Translations under genes and position numbers: made by a program
Assembly (NCBI GenBank): GCA_003008705.1
Contig: PDUO01000013.1
Coordinates: forward strand, 330,702 to 394,701
Source: Pezicula radicicola
Lineage: Eukaryota; Ascomycota; Leotiomycetes; Helotiales; Dermateaceae
Length of the DNA stretch: 64,000 nt
Direction of reading: 5' to 3'
Part shown: positions 12,785 through 25,194 of the stretch, one piece after another
Numbering within the stretch: position 1 is the first letter of the stretch
How the letters are laid out: each line of letters starts with the position of its first letter
Notes under the pieces: model-generated
Told to the model about the DNA's origin: nothing
Databases searched by the model: none
What the model saw: the letters and a program-made list of their open reading frames with translations, nothing else

Positions 12785-15208
12785 TATGGGTCGTTCGTCA
12801 CCGGTATTTGGGTGGATACAAGTAAATTAGCAGACAAGCATCGTATTGATTAGAGGCTCAACACGTCTGAGGAGATCACAGTCGTTAGGGACACTTGAGG
12901 TTTGGGATGGACTTGGACTGCTGATGTCTCCGTCCTGGGTTTAGACTTCGGCTCTACCTTAACCCGGCAAGAACAGGTAAGCGAATGTTTCGAAATGCAG
13001 GAGAAGATGTAGTGGGGAAGAAACAATATCTCGTGTGCGTCCGAGCAGAAAGTCCCCATTCACCCATTCAAAGTCAATTGGCCAGCGTCTGGTTGAAACA
13101 TTACAGATGATGTTTGAACGAGTGACACCCCTAATTGATATATATATTTTTTCTCTCTCTGAAAGTCAACGCTGAGCCTGAATCTGACCCCATAGTGCCA
13201 TAATTAACGTTGAAATACAGCCTCGCACTAGTAAGGTTCTGGATGGGGCGTTTGCCTCTGATCTCTGATACGACCTTGTACGGAAGAACTACGAACTTAG
13301 TCTCAGAGAATTGTCTTTTGCATGTGCCTATGATGAACGCCCACAAGAGTACAAAAGTATGGCGTCCTGGTCCGTAGTGCACATGTGCAGTGCAGCCCAT
13401 GAGGGGTCTACCTAAGAAACCATTGAGTCCATGCTGCAGTAGGTTCCGGAGGGGCTTTGGATGGATAGACTTTTTTTCGGGTACTTTTTTTTTATTGGAC
13501 TCAGTTCCATCATCGAGCAAACAGACAGTTTTTAAATACAATCCCACAAATAGATCCCTATTTTTCCTCTTTGTTCTTTACAATTTACTGATCTGGTTTA
13601 AGGTGATTCTGAATGCCGCTCTTATCTTACATAAGGCCAAATTAATGTCTTTGGTTAGTGATTGAACTCCAAGTTTCTACTTACTAACAGCTCATTGCTT
13701 TATACCATCCATAGAAAGAACATGATGTTGTTGCACATGAATGCGAATAGCCACAAGTTTGCGCATGTTTCCTAAACTGTTCAAAGAACGGTTCTGAGTG
13801 ACATACCGTAGACGTTGCGTAAAGAGGACGTGCAGGAAATCAGTCGTCGTCTCATATTGCTAGGTGTGGGTAAACAAAGAACCAACGGAGACTTCTGGGA
13901 AGCGGCTTCCTTAGAAAGTGGCTGAGCAAAGACAGAAAATTGATTCGAGGGAGGGAGTCAAAGTATCGATACAGTATCCCTTGCTGCTACAGTAACTCGT
14001 AACTTCTTCGTAAAGGCCCTTATCGCCGTACCCCCAATGCGCTGAACTTTCTCCAGCCTAATCTCAAGAACGGGTGTCGGAGAGATAAATCTGGTTTTTG
14101 AAAGATAACTCTTATTACCCTATAATGCTTCATTGAAATCTAATCTCGTGCATATCTGTAAAATACTGCTATACTGGTGACGACCGTTCAACTTCCAGGT
14201 TGCTTTGCGCTTCATTATACGAAGTAGTAGCTCACACCAGATTTGCTTGTGCGAAACAGGTCTAGCCCGCTTGCCGGAAGGGAAACGCTTGGACTTCGGC
14301 TCCGCCATAGACAGTGCGACTTGACAATTCGTCGAACGACATCAACCTCCTTCTACACCTCATCAACTTCCATTATTCTCCCTCTCTCATACCTCCGGAG
14401 GTTGATGGCCAGAGTGTGTATTCAGCGGCGTCCAGTCCTTCGTGTAGTCTTTCATTCCGGCACCACCGCCTTCTCTTCTGTTGTAATCTAGGGTCTGTTT
14501 GAGCTCAACGCACCAAGCTTGTTGTCATTTCGAACAGCCCAGGAACCTCCCTCTTCCGTCAATCGCACACAACCTCATCCTGTTCATCCGACCGTGGCAG
14601 ATCAGCCGGAGGTCACATAATAGAGCTGGAGCAACTCTAATAGTTTCATTGTTTTTTTCTCTGAGGTGAGTGAGATACTCCACGCCCGTTCCGCTCCGTT
14701 TTCACAGTTGTGGGTTGGAGCTTGGAGCTTCGAATCCTCAACGTTGTCACATCGACGTAACCTTCTTGCACCTATTCATTGCTATTGCGCACGAGCTAAC
14801 ATGGTTTAATTGCTGCAGCCTGCCTTCTCCATCACGGAAGCTTGATCTCGAAAGCTTGTCACGGCCACAAATACGAATTACTCGTTGGCGCGATTTAGAG
14901 CATCCAATCGCGCTCCCATACATTCTTCAATTTGAAGGTGAGCAATATATATATTTTCAATTGGAAGAGGATCAGGCTCTCGACGTCGCCCTTGGCCACG
15001 TTTACCACATCTGTTTCCCAGTATGCGGTTACCTAACAGCCTGATCATTGGTCACCTTGACCGCTATGCCCGCCCTTATTAGCAGCTTTTGCAAACACAA
15101 TGACCTCGGACTAACACTTCATTCATAGATACATACAGTCCGTTGTATTAGGCCTGTGTGTTGTAGTGGCACAGAGTCCGCACACCAACTGGACTGCGTG
15201 TCCTGAAC
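12785..15208. other. 2.4 kb divergent intergenic region between BUD6 and PBP1
   Basis: No coding region I can support. The right half (about 14240-15208) is pyrimidine-rich and contains GT-AG pairs (for example a donor-like GTGAGC at 14939), so a long spliced 5' UTR of the + strand gene is plausible. I looked here specifically for the missing Lsm domain of that gene and did not find it. Confidence 0.4.
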
Positions 15209-18180
15209 ATGGTGCAGTCGAAGAAATTTAACGACATGTCAAAAGCGAACGGTACCAACAAGTACAGTAATCAACAGCCCAACATGTCATTCCAAAGAGG
15301 AGGTAATAGGAACGATGGTCGAGCGCCAAATGGTGAGTCAGGCTCCTTCCAACGGGCCGTATTATAGAACTAACTTAGCAGGCAATTCACCCTCTTTTCG
15401 AACGGACAGTGCAATCTCAGCCAACCGAAGCCAGGGTGAGCGCGTGCTTCAAAAATGGGTTCCTGATGCTCCGGAAGAAGTCGACAACTCTCTTGAGTCT
15501 AGTCACAATTCAAGTGGAGGTGGATGGGACCAATTTGCGGAGAATGAGCGCCGTTTCGGATTGAAGACGGACTATGATGAGAACATCTACACTACCACGA
15601 TTGACAAAAGCCATCCATTGTACAGGCAGAGACTTGCTGAAGCAGACAGAAAGGCTAAGGAAATTGAGCGTAGTGCAACCACTAACTCTCATGTTGCGGA
15701 GGAGCGCATCGCAGACAATTTGAAGCCAGGCAGTAACAGTAATGATGAAGAAGCCAAGTAAGTGATCTTGAATACCTTGCATTCTCAATTCTGACTCCTT
15801 TCAGATACAGCAGTGTTGCCCGAAATGATTTCCCGCCTCTGGGTTCGTCTAACAACAAGTACACCCCGCCAGCGCGACGGCCTCCAACTGGACAACCAAC
15901 CGTTAGCGGGGCCCCTGTTGATCCTGCAATCATATCATCACAATTAGCTCGCCCCGACAAGCCAGCTGCAGACAAGCCAAAGCCTGCCGCAAAGGTATCG
16001 AAGCCAGAGGCCACAGCACCAGTTACAACACCAGTTGCAGCAGTACCAGCAGCACCCGCTGCTAAACTTCCAACTGAGATCAAGCCTGCCGCCAAGGCAA
16101 CGCCTGAGGTTAAGGCTGTTCCTTCCAAGACAATCGCAGCTAACGCATCTACCTCCGCCACTCGCACCGGTTCTCCCAGCGTCCAACCCGATGGAGCCCG
16201 AAATGCGACTGCAACAGTCGAGCGCGATGTTACAAACGCCTTCAAGAAATTTGCAGGTGAACAGAGGAGAAATTTTGAGCAAGCTCGCCATACAAAGGCT
16301 AAGAATGACAAGGAGGTCAAATTGAACGATCTCAAGAAGTTCGCTGATACCTTTAAGCTGCACACTCCAGTGCCGACCGACCTTATTGGAATCATTGCGA
16401 AGGATCCAACCAAGCAGAAAGAGATCCAAGAGAAGGCGAAGCGCAACGCAGAGGAAGCTAAAAGTAATTCAGCTGAATCTGTCAAGCCCGTCCCTTCGCA
16501 GCCAGATACAAGATCTACCTCCCGTCCCACGGCTACAAACGTTGGCTCCTCCCCTGCGGGTATGCCTAATCGTCAGAATCCTGTTCGTGGTAGTGGAACT
16601 CCTCATCAAGGGCAATACAGCTCAAACTCTTACCGTGGTGATCGTTCGGCCCAAGGTCAGCCAATGCCACAACAAGGACATGCTACCGGCAACTTGGCCT
16701 CAAGATTGAGGAACGGTGCTCAGCAAAAGCATGGCCAACCTCTGAACCCCATCCCCCCGCCACAATTTGTTCCCACAGGTCCCTCCATGGGCACTGACCC
16801 AAACGCTTCTCGTCGTTCCAGTGGTGTCAACAGCGCCCAGGGCGCTAGGTTGAATCCTAACAGTAATGAATTCCGCCCAAATGCCTTTGCGCCTAGCTTT
16901 ACTCCCACTGGACTCCCAAGCGCCACATCAAGTCCACTTTCGAATGGTAATACTGTCGTTGAGCAACAACCTCGAGCTGATCGTTCACTGCTCAAACGTA
17001 AGCCCGTGCCTAAATCCGAGAGACCAGACATCAAGGGCAAATTCAATATTTTGGAGAATGTCAAGACGATCAAACCAGCTGTAGGACAGACTTGGGATAA
17101 GAAGTTCGGTGGCTTGAGGCCACCTTACAACACACCTCCTGTGTGGAAACAGCCTACCTCGGAAGAGGATCCCAAGGCCCCAATTTTGAAGACTTATGTA
17201 ACCCTCTTTGAAGAGACACCCTTCCCAGCCCAGCAGCCCATGTCGCCAATCAATCCAACCCATGCAATGCATCAAGGGCCACCGCACCAGCATCAACTAC
17301 CAGTTCACCTGCAACAGCCTATCTCCCATATGCCTAGACAGTCACCGCGCCAGCCACCAACTCATCCTCACCATAGCCATGGGCCTAACCCGTCCTTCAA
17401 TGGGGCCGATGATCACCACCGTATGATGCCGTCACTTTCTACACAGTCTCAGCAAACATATGCCTCTCCGCGACTTCAAAACGTCCCGATGGGTGCGCCG
17501 TTCCCCTCGCCTATGGGCCAGCCTGCACAGATGTTCAATGGACAACAAATGATGTATCCCCCACAAATGGCTCGGCAGTTCTCTCAAGGTCAGCAATTCA
17601 TGCCTCAAGGAGCGCATATGGCGGGACCTGGCATGATGATGCCTGGCCCTGCAAATGGTTTCATGGGACCTCAAGGCATGGCTCCAGGGCCGCAAATGAT
17701 GTTTCCTCCCGGACAACAAGGCCATTTTATCCCCCCTGGTGGTGGCCCTCCTGGAATGCCAATGAATGGCTTTCCTAGTCCTGGCAGAGGCGCCCCCATG
17801 ATGATGAGCCAAGGATCACAGCAAGGTCACGCTGGCCAGCCTGTATATGGCATGAGTCCAAGCCAACAGTTCGGTCAGATGGCTCCAATGTATGCAGGAC
17901 AGCAGCCTGGCCAAAGTAAGTACTCCTCTGCACCCTTCCAAGACAATCGCCTGATTTGAACTTAGTGCCTATGCGTGGTTATGGTGGCCAGCAACAATTT
18001 GGAACCAGCCCTCAACAGATGCATCAGTATGGAGGCCAACACCGCAATCACCAGAATGGCAACTACAACAAGCAAAATTTCCAGCACAATGGACCACATG
18101 CTAATAATGCCTCACCAAACAACCAAGTTTCGAATGGTCCCCAGGCTCGGCCGTCCGAAACTGTCGACGAAGCTAAATGA
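15209..18180 (+). CDS. PBP1: Pbp1/ataxin-2 homologue with LsmAD domain, PAM2 motif and Met-rich tail
   Basis: Poly(A)-binding-protein interactor of stress granules. Exons are 15209-15332, about 15379-15757, 15805-17915 and 17966-18180 (about 942 aa; the first acceptor could be 15378 or 15381). Residues about 48-150 are the LsmAD region: SFRTDSAIS, WVPDAPEEV, WDQFAENERRFGL, YDENIYTT, and the helix ADRKAKEIERSA. A PAM2-like PABP-binding motif, ARLNPNSNEFRPNAF, lies near residue 514. A long P/Q/M-rich low-complexity tail follows (about 720-865). The Lsm (SM-ATX) fold that normally precedes LsmAD is absent: only about 40 low-complexity residues lie before it, with no hydrophobic beta pattern. An alternative start is the ATG at 15236. 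Confidence 0.85.
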
Positions 18181-20383
18181 GCTGCCTAGCTCTGGCATCG
18201 TAACATGACGCCGCGCCGATGTATCAGCACATGGTATCTTCAGTTGACACACATGATATCATTTCGCCTCATCAGATATGCTTCTTACATGTCTAAAGCG
18301 CACATCAATAGCTCAATATACTTGCTTCAATCGCTAGGACTACCATCAACGGGGCTCATGCTAGAGGTTGTCAACACCTCCTGGCTTGGCTTATTATTTG
18401 CTCAGAGGACTCTGAACGTCGGCTGACCAAGCAAGGGACCTTGATCGTTTACAAGGACGGTCTGTCATCAATGGGATTAGGCATTCGCATTCCAACTGCA
18501 CCAGGCCTGGGAGGGTGGGAGGGAACCATGGTGCTTCTCGGGTTTCGCATATTGAGACGAGGAATAATCCAAAATGGTTAAGCTGATCAGACTGGCGGAT
18601 GAGACGAAGAGCAGTGATAAGGTTACGGAAGAACTGGAAGTAGAGAGGTAGGGTGTTCAGAAGACGCATTTTCGTCACTGTGCGTCCTGTGACATGTGGT
18701 AGCTTTAGGTCAATAGTCACCCACCAATATCTTGTCTTTTGTCATTACTTAAACAGATGTGAAGAAGTACAATTTATTCCGCATTGAACTTCATCATTCA
18801 TCCTCAGAAAACGGTTCTAGGCCAGCAGCAACATCGGAGGGTACTAATCATCTGAATTAGTATCGTTTGTTCAAGAGTCATCCTTGAAGAGTTGAAGGCC
18901 TTGGGAGTTGCAGGAATACTTCACAAGCCAAAGCATGTCTTGCAACTCCAGATACTTGTCTAGGGACTACGCACGCTGTCTTGGAAACCACCCAAATTCT
19001 GCTAAATCAATAACCAATTCCCCGAGGTTTCCCGTGCTAACAGTAACCCCTTCTGCCCGTAGCGCTTGAGCCTGGTGCGCTGCGCCTGACGGATGGCCTC
19101 TGGATAGACCCAAGGTTAGAGAATATCAGAGAAGAACTGGAGTGGTTCACGTACCGAGGAGAAATGATCCCCTTTGAATTGACAACCCTTTGCCACGGCA
19201 CATTGCCTCCATGATGCAGCGCTGAGCTGTCTGAAGGCAAATGCTTTAGGCACACTCCGACTTGGCGCGGTCTTTGTGCTGCTCATTGTGTTAGTCAGCT
19301 TTTCCTCGGTTTGTTTACGAGAGGAATAATAGTCATTCTCAGAGCACACTCAGCTTTGAGTCAACTCTAACTTAATGATTCGGAACAATAAATAGGTCAC
19401 ATAGTTGGAACTTCTAGAGAGCAACCTCATGGGTGAAACGTAAAGTGCTCTTGAAGTAGTCCTCAAATGGGCTATTCATCATCCAGCAAGTTTTGATAAC
19501 TCAAAGCTAAGAGAAGCCACGAGTAAACGCGAGCAGGTCTGGGCGCTGTGATAGGGAGGGTGTCCTGACGCGTTCCAATCAGCTATTTGGGATTTCAGTG
19601 TTAGTATCAATTCTTGTAGAAAGTAAGGCCACTTAGAACATGATTAGGGAGTAGCGAGCTGTGGAGAAGACATTCTTGAGATGGCCGATAGACTTTAAAA
19701 CAGAAAGAAAGTAAAACAAACCTTCGCAATATGACCGTAGGAAGTTACTTTTCCCAGTGGAATCTCTTGTACGGCGCTGTATACAACGTGAAAGAATGCT
19801 TCTGCTTCATCACTGCGTGGCATGATTGATGGATGTGAATATTCAGGTTGAAATTGACGTCGCGAACTTTCGGCTTGAAGATGATTCGCGTAGTCACGTT
19901 TACTCTACCCACTCTACGCGCACACCACTTTTGATAATAGCGCCCAATACCTGGTCTGCGAAGTACTTCGTACACGAGCCTTTATTGGCGCTCTTGATCA
20001 ACAAACTACAGGTTTTCTTACCGTGGTTCAACAAAGCGCGCGTACATTTATTGTGAACAGTGCAACCCGTCTTTCTGTTTTGGAGGCTCTTAAATCGGCG
20101 GCATAGTATTGTACAGTACGGAGCAAGTGCTCCACTACTTCATTGCCAGCGCACTTACTCCAACCTCTCGATTTCTCGCCAAGAAAAGTTGGCCTTCCTG
20201 GTGCCCCAGCCATCGTCTTCCCGTCCTTGGATCTAAGTATTTACATATCTCTTATCTGCGAGTTTTCTTTGTTTCGGATAGTTGCATTTGATTTTACACG
20301 CTGATAAATAGGTAATTACTTACATTGTAAGACGAGCTGTGACCTGTACTGAACAAAGCAAACTACTAGTCCTCGAAATTATA
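18181..20383. other. 2.2 kb intergenic region
   Basis: No confident gene. A minus-strand ORF starting at 19288 (MSSTKTAPSRS...) could be joined over a 55 nt intron (GTACGT ... CTAAC ... CCAG) to give about 65 residues. I recognise no family, so it is not called as a gene. Confidence 0.4.
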
Positions 20384-22090
20384 ATGCGACACATCCTATG
20401 CCTTCCGGCATCTGTACTCCTCCTCATTGCGGCGCAATCGAACATCGCAGTGGCTTCAAATGACGAACAATCAACGCTAGAATGGCCATTCTACCTCCCA
20501 CCTCATGTCAAGTATTGGCCCGAAGACCCGCCACACCGCAGGCGCGACTTAGAAGCTATCAACGAACACCTGCGCCTCGGCAGAAGCCCCGTAGGTGTAA
20601 TGAAAATGAGTGATGATGAGGGCGAGAAGTTCTTCCCGGAATATTGGCAATTCGATGAAGATTTAGAGCAACCCGCGCCATCATTACTGCGGCCAAGAGA
20701 TGTGGAGGAGGATACAATGCTGCTCAATGGTTCGATGGCAATATCCTATAGGCCGCCTTTCGCTCTACATACTCTAAAGGAGCTAAGCTCTCTGGAGTCA
20801 GAGGATCTGAGAGTTAGGGGTAAGGGGGCACGCAATGCGGCAGCAGCCTTAGCGGTCCTGGAGAAAAGAGACTTCCAGTGCCCAACTGGGACATCAGCTT
20901 GCTCGTCGATTGGATACCCGGATAGCTGCTGTACTACTGGAGAGACTTGTTATGTCATTGAAGATACCGGGCTGGGGAGCGTAGGATGTTGCCCCTCGGG
21001 GTCCAGCTGTGGAAATACAGTAGCCCCATGTGCTGCCGGTTATACTGACTGTGGAAGCGAGCTTGGTGGCGGATGTTGCATTCCAGGTTATACTTGTGCA
21101 GGAGTTGGCTGTAAGTGAAATTGGATATACTTTCTTAAATCATTGGCTAAATTAGTGCAGGTGTTTTAAGTTCTGTCGTAACTGTTTCAACCACTCAAAC
21201 GCTGACTACAGTTACCAGTGGGGACTCTGTATCCACCTCTACAGTTGTCATTGTCTCAACAACGGGTATGTAGGATTTTTCTTTTCAAGAGAACCAGATT
21301 TCTGAAGATTCTAAAGCTATATCTGAGTTTCTCCTTGACCTTCTACGGCACGAATAAACTGACTCATTTCTGACTTATAGGTGTGGTCACGATTACGCCA
21401 ATTGCGAGCACAACTACGGATACGTATACAGGCCTTCAGACTACACTAGCCTGTACAAATGGGTACTCGGCTTGCCCCGTGAATCAAGGTGGTGGTTGCT
21501 GCTTATCTGGCAGGATATGTGGCTCACTCTCTTGCCCTCTGCCTTCCGGGTCAACCTCAACTTCTACCCAGACTAGCCTCACCACTACCACCACTAGAAC
21601 GTCATCAGCTACAGGCTCTGGAGTGGCTCCTGTCCGCCCAACAAGTGCGGCTTCTACTACATCTTCCTCGATTACCTCAACAACTGCCGCAAGCTGTCCT
21701 ACGGGATTCTATGCATGTTCGGCATACTATGCAGGCGGGTGCTGCAGAACTGGAAGAGACTGCCAAACGACCTCTTGTCCTGCAACGAGCTCCACAACTA
21801 TCGTGAGTGCTGGCGAGACGATTGTTGTGCCTGTCGGGAGTGCAGCCTCGACAGCGACGGGCACTACCGGCTCTTGTGCTACAGGATGGTTCAGTTGCTC
21901 GGCTGATGTAGGAGGAAACTGTTGTCCTTCAGGTTACTCGTGTGCGACGGATAGTTGTTCCAGCATTGGGGCCACTTCAACAGCAGTTGCTGCAAAAGAG
22001 TCAACTACCAGCGCTGGGACAGAATCAAAGGCGGTTGGAAGGGTGTTGGCTTGCTTTGCAACATTAATGGTATTTCTTGTACATGCTTAA
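20384..22090 (+). CDS. GPI-type cell-surface protein with five cysteine modules
   Basis: Exons are 20384-21110, 21161-21265 and 21381-22090 (513 aa). The start is chosen because it gives a clean signal peptide (MRHILCLPASVLLLIAAQS). An acidic propeptide-like region ends at LEKRDFQC, a Kex2-like site. Five Cys modules of the form C-x3-4-G-x3-C-x5-G-x-CC-x2-G-x2-C-x3-5-C follow, separated by Ser/Thr-rich linkers: CAAGYTDC, CTNGYSAC, CPTGFYAC and CATGWFSC start four of them. The C-terminus is a hydrophobic stretch (VLACFATLMVFLVHA) after a Ser/Thr region, as in GPI-anchored proteins. Probably a cell-wall or membrane mannoprotein; its function is unknown to me. Confidence 0.82.
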
Positions 22091-22626
22091 CCTCGTATAC
22101 CCTTGAGCAAAGATATTTTCATAATGAATTCTAGGATATTAAAGATGTTGTGTGAACGTGAAAGCAAGTCTCCAGACCAGCTATAGTTAAATTTAAGATC
22201 CTACCCGTCAAGACGTGGTAGTCAATATTAAAAAGAGGAGTGAATCTAGTCAGTTCCTATGGTGATAAATCACACGTGCTAAAAGCGGCCATCCTGTTTT
22301 TGATCGATCTACATAGTACGTACCCCTCCAAAACAATTCCGAAGAACTTCCCACGAACCCCACGGCGACACGACTCTTGCTTGCAAGCCATAAAAAGCAG
22401 CATTGGGGAAATTTTTCGATATAAGCCAGCTAAATCAGTGCGGCTTCAATCCCATCTCAACTAAAACTGCAAACCGAAAATAATCGCACAACAAGAAGTG
22501 GCGCGATATTCCCTCCAGCGTTCGTACCTTTTTAAGAGGGAATCAGAAAGCACGACCCACATCGGAAACGCCAGAGGAACGAGCTTCTACATATCAGCTT
22601 GGGGAATTATTTGGGATAAGGTGAAG
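22091..22626. other. Intergenic region upstream of YPI1
   Basis: Promoter and 5' UTR region. The YPI1 reading frame is open upstream to 22498 but has no ATG before 22627. Confidence 0.4.
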
Positions 22627-23230
22627 ATGCAGGGCTCTTCACAAGCTCCGGTTCTGCGATTGAGGGGGCCTGGGAATGGAGGTCAGACTCAGACGGAAGT
22701 ACCTACCACGCCGACGCAGCCAGTCTTGCGCTTGAGGGGCGCATCAGTTGACGAAGAGACGGCGGAGCAAAGTGGTAGTCCTGGATCTGCGACTAGGAGG
22801 AGGATTCAGTGGGCGGAGGATGTTGTCGATAATGAAGGATTGGGGAGGAAGAAGAGCAAAGGTGCGTCCTTGTGATCCATTGCCCTCCTCAAAGTCTTTC
22901 TTTTCCATACTGACACACCTGGTTTTTGGACACTCGTCTTGAGAAGCTGAAGACTAATCAGGAGTAGTTTGCTGCATCTACCACGCCCCCAAAGGTATAG
23001 ATGAGTCTAGCGACGAGAGCTCAAGCGATTCAGATGATAGCGACAGTGATAATGGGGATGATGGTTCTGCGAGACCAGCAAGAAAGCCGGCTCATGGACA
23101 TGGCCATAACCATGACCACGACCATGACCATGACCATGTGAAGGGGAAAGGCAAGGGAAGAGCTAGGAGTCCGAATGCGTATGAGAAGGTTCCTAAAAGT
23201 AAGGATGGCAATGCCAAGGACAAAGGTTGA
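22627..23230 (+). CDS. YPI1: Type 1 protein phosphatase inhibitor Ypi1 (inhibitor-3)
   Basis: Small regulator of the Glc7/PP1 catalytic subunit in the nucleus. Exons are 22627-22861 and 22968-23230 (165 aa), with a 106 nt intron that splits the conserved core. The core spliced across it reads RRRIQWAEDVVDNEGLGRKK then SKVCCIYH, with the RVxF-like RIQW docking motif and the CCIYH block that define the family. The N-terminus carries the same heptad-like string PVLRLRG twice. The C-terminus is a Ser/Asp run followed by a histidine/aspartate run (HGHGHNHDHDHDHDH) and a basic tail. The start at 22627 is the first ATG. Confidence 0.92.
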
Positions 23231-23945
23231 TCTGGCCGTAGTTATGGCAAGGGAACAACTATCCAATACTAACGGCCTGGGCTGGGCTGGTCTGAAAACA
23301 ACTGTATGATGAAATGATGAAGACAAGGAGAATAGAACTAGCAAGACTTTGTTGCGTATTTCAGATATTCAGAATTTGGCGCAGGGCAGAGCAATGGCAA
23401 AATATGTCATGCAGTTGCGATTCAGAACCACTTAAGGAAGTGGCTTGGCCCAAGATTTATCCTCTATGAATAACCTGGAATTCAATTCATACTCTCTCTC
23501 CTATTCATGTCGTCCTCATAGATATACAGTTATGGACTGTCTAAAGTAGACATTTAGAGGCACCAACGTTTCTCTTTTAAGCCTAACCTCCTATCCGCAT
23601 TCTTCTCCTAAGTTCGTGAAAGAGTAAGATCATATCATCTCGGAGCGCTAAGAGAGCATGTCTATTATTTCAAGCACGTATAATGATACCAGTCACTTAA
23701 TCCTTTCGGCAAGTTCGACCAAAATTTGGATAACTCTATCAAAAGTATATAACAAGAAGTAAAACCAGGACACAGCCTGTAGCTGACTGGCTAAATGAGC
23801 ACAGCTGCTGAAACAGAATATAGGAGTATTCGCCCGTAGGAAATTCCCACCACGAGCCACACCCTACCGTGTTATTTAATGCACCCCCACCGTATCCAAG
23901 AATGCATACCCGCTCGGAAAACACTTTTTTATCCGCTCCCTACAC
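23231..23945. other. Convergent intergenic region
   Basis: 3' flanks of YPI1 and the polygalacturonase gene. Nothing else supportable. Confidence 0.45.
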
Positions 23946-25194
23946 TTAGCAAGAAGCTCCGCTTGGGATGTTCTCGCATGCGCTGCTGGTCTTTCCTCCA
24001 GTGATGGAGACACCGCTCCATGTCCAGTCCGAGCATGAACCTGAACCGCAGAGAATGTAGATATTTGTGGCACTTGAAGATACGGTTCCAGTAACGCTGC
24101 TCAATGTCAAGTCGGTGATCGGAACCCCAGTTGTTGGAGTTCCAGTTGGCGAGCCATTCTCATAATCCTGCTCAATAACGATTCCATAGCTGGTAATACC
24201 TGACATGGTAATGTCTTTGTATGTAACACCAGAAACAGAGCCAGTTGCGCCGCTAACAGTCTTAATTCGGACACCTGAAACAAAATTAGTTTGTGTCTAG
24301 AATGAAAGAGGTATTGTGACATACCATTGGCCGAGTTTGTGACCGTCGATGACTCAATAGTCACATCAGAGACTGTGTTATCGTCACGTCCGCCGACTGA
24401 TCCAATAGAAAGACCGTGGCCTCCGGAGCAGGTTCCTCCAGTGAATGTGATGGAAGTTCCAGAGTTGATAGCCAGGCAGTCGTCTTGGTTTTTGACATTT
24501 GCATTGGAGATGGTGATATCTGTGGAGGATCCAACATCGAAAGCGTCTGTGTTGTGTCCCAGCTCGTCTGTATCTCCGTCGGAATTATCAATTGTGATAG
24601 AGTCCAGCGTGAGCCCAGTAGCAGAGTTTATTGAGAAACCTTGAACTGGTGTATTGAGCACATTTAGTCCAGTAATAGATGAAGTCCCAGTCAATGAGTG
24701 AGCGTAGAAAAACTTTGGCTTGGTCTTTCCACCATTAGTCCCTTCTCCATCCCACCAAGCGGCTCCATTCCCATTGATCTCATGTCCTGAGGCTCCGGTC
24801 ACGACAATGTTTTCGCCAGAAAATGAAATAAGAGGGCCAGACCACTCCTCGTAACCGAAGGTGGTAGTTCCCTCAAAGATAACCTGGGTGAAATTATAAG
24901 CGAGCTGTAAAGTGTAGTGGCAAGTGTTATACATACGTGAGTTCCAGTGGTCAACTTGGTCATATCAAGAGTAGTACCAGAAGGAACAGCGATGTTGCTC
25001 AAGACAATAGTTGCGCATGAGGCCTTGGACTTGCTGGCTGAAGCAGCGTTGGTGAAAGTACAGGAATCACGCTTCTCGAGAGCGGCAGCATTCTTGAGAT
25101 CAGGAGCTGGGGTTGCTACTGGCATAGGTGAAGCAGACACGAGGACTGCAGCGGTGCTGGCGACAAGCGCCAGGGTCTTTGTGAAGTGAACCAT
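23946..25194 (-). CDS. Secreted endopolygalacturonase, GH28
   Basis: Hydrolyses alpha-1,4 bonds of homogalacturonan outside the cell. Exons are 25194-24937, 24883-24325 and 24274-23946 (381 aa); introns of 53 and 50 nt are GT-AG. A signal peptide ([21 protein letters not shown]) and a propeptide ending LEKRDSC, a Kex2-type cleavage site, are seen. All GH28 catalytic blocks are present: NTD (about 197-199), QDD (219-221), GHG (241-243) and RIK (275-277). Paired C-terminal cysteines ([22 protein letters not shown]) and the length are those of fungal endo-enzymes. It is divergent from a pectin methylesterase gene. Complete, with no damage seen. Confidence 0.95.

Noticed and set aside
19037..19288. 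Possible two-exon minus-strand small gene starting MSSTKTAPSRS
   Set aside because: The splice is plausible (GTACGT, CTAAC, CCAG), but the product of about 65 residues matches nothing I know, and its second exon reads equally well in another frame.
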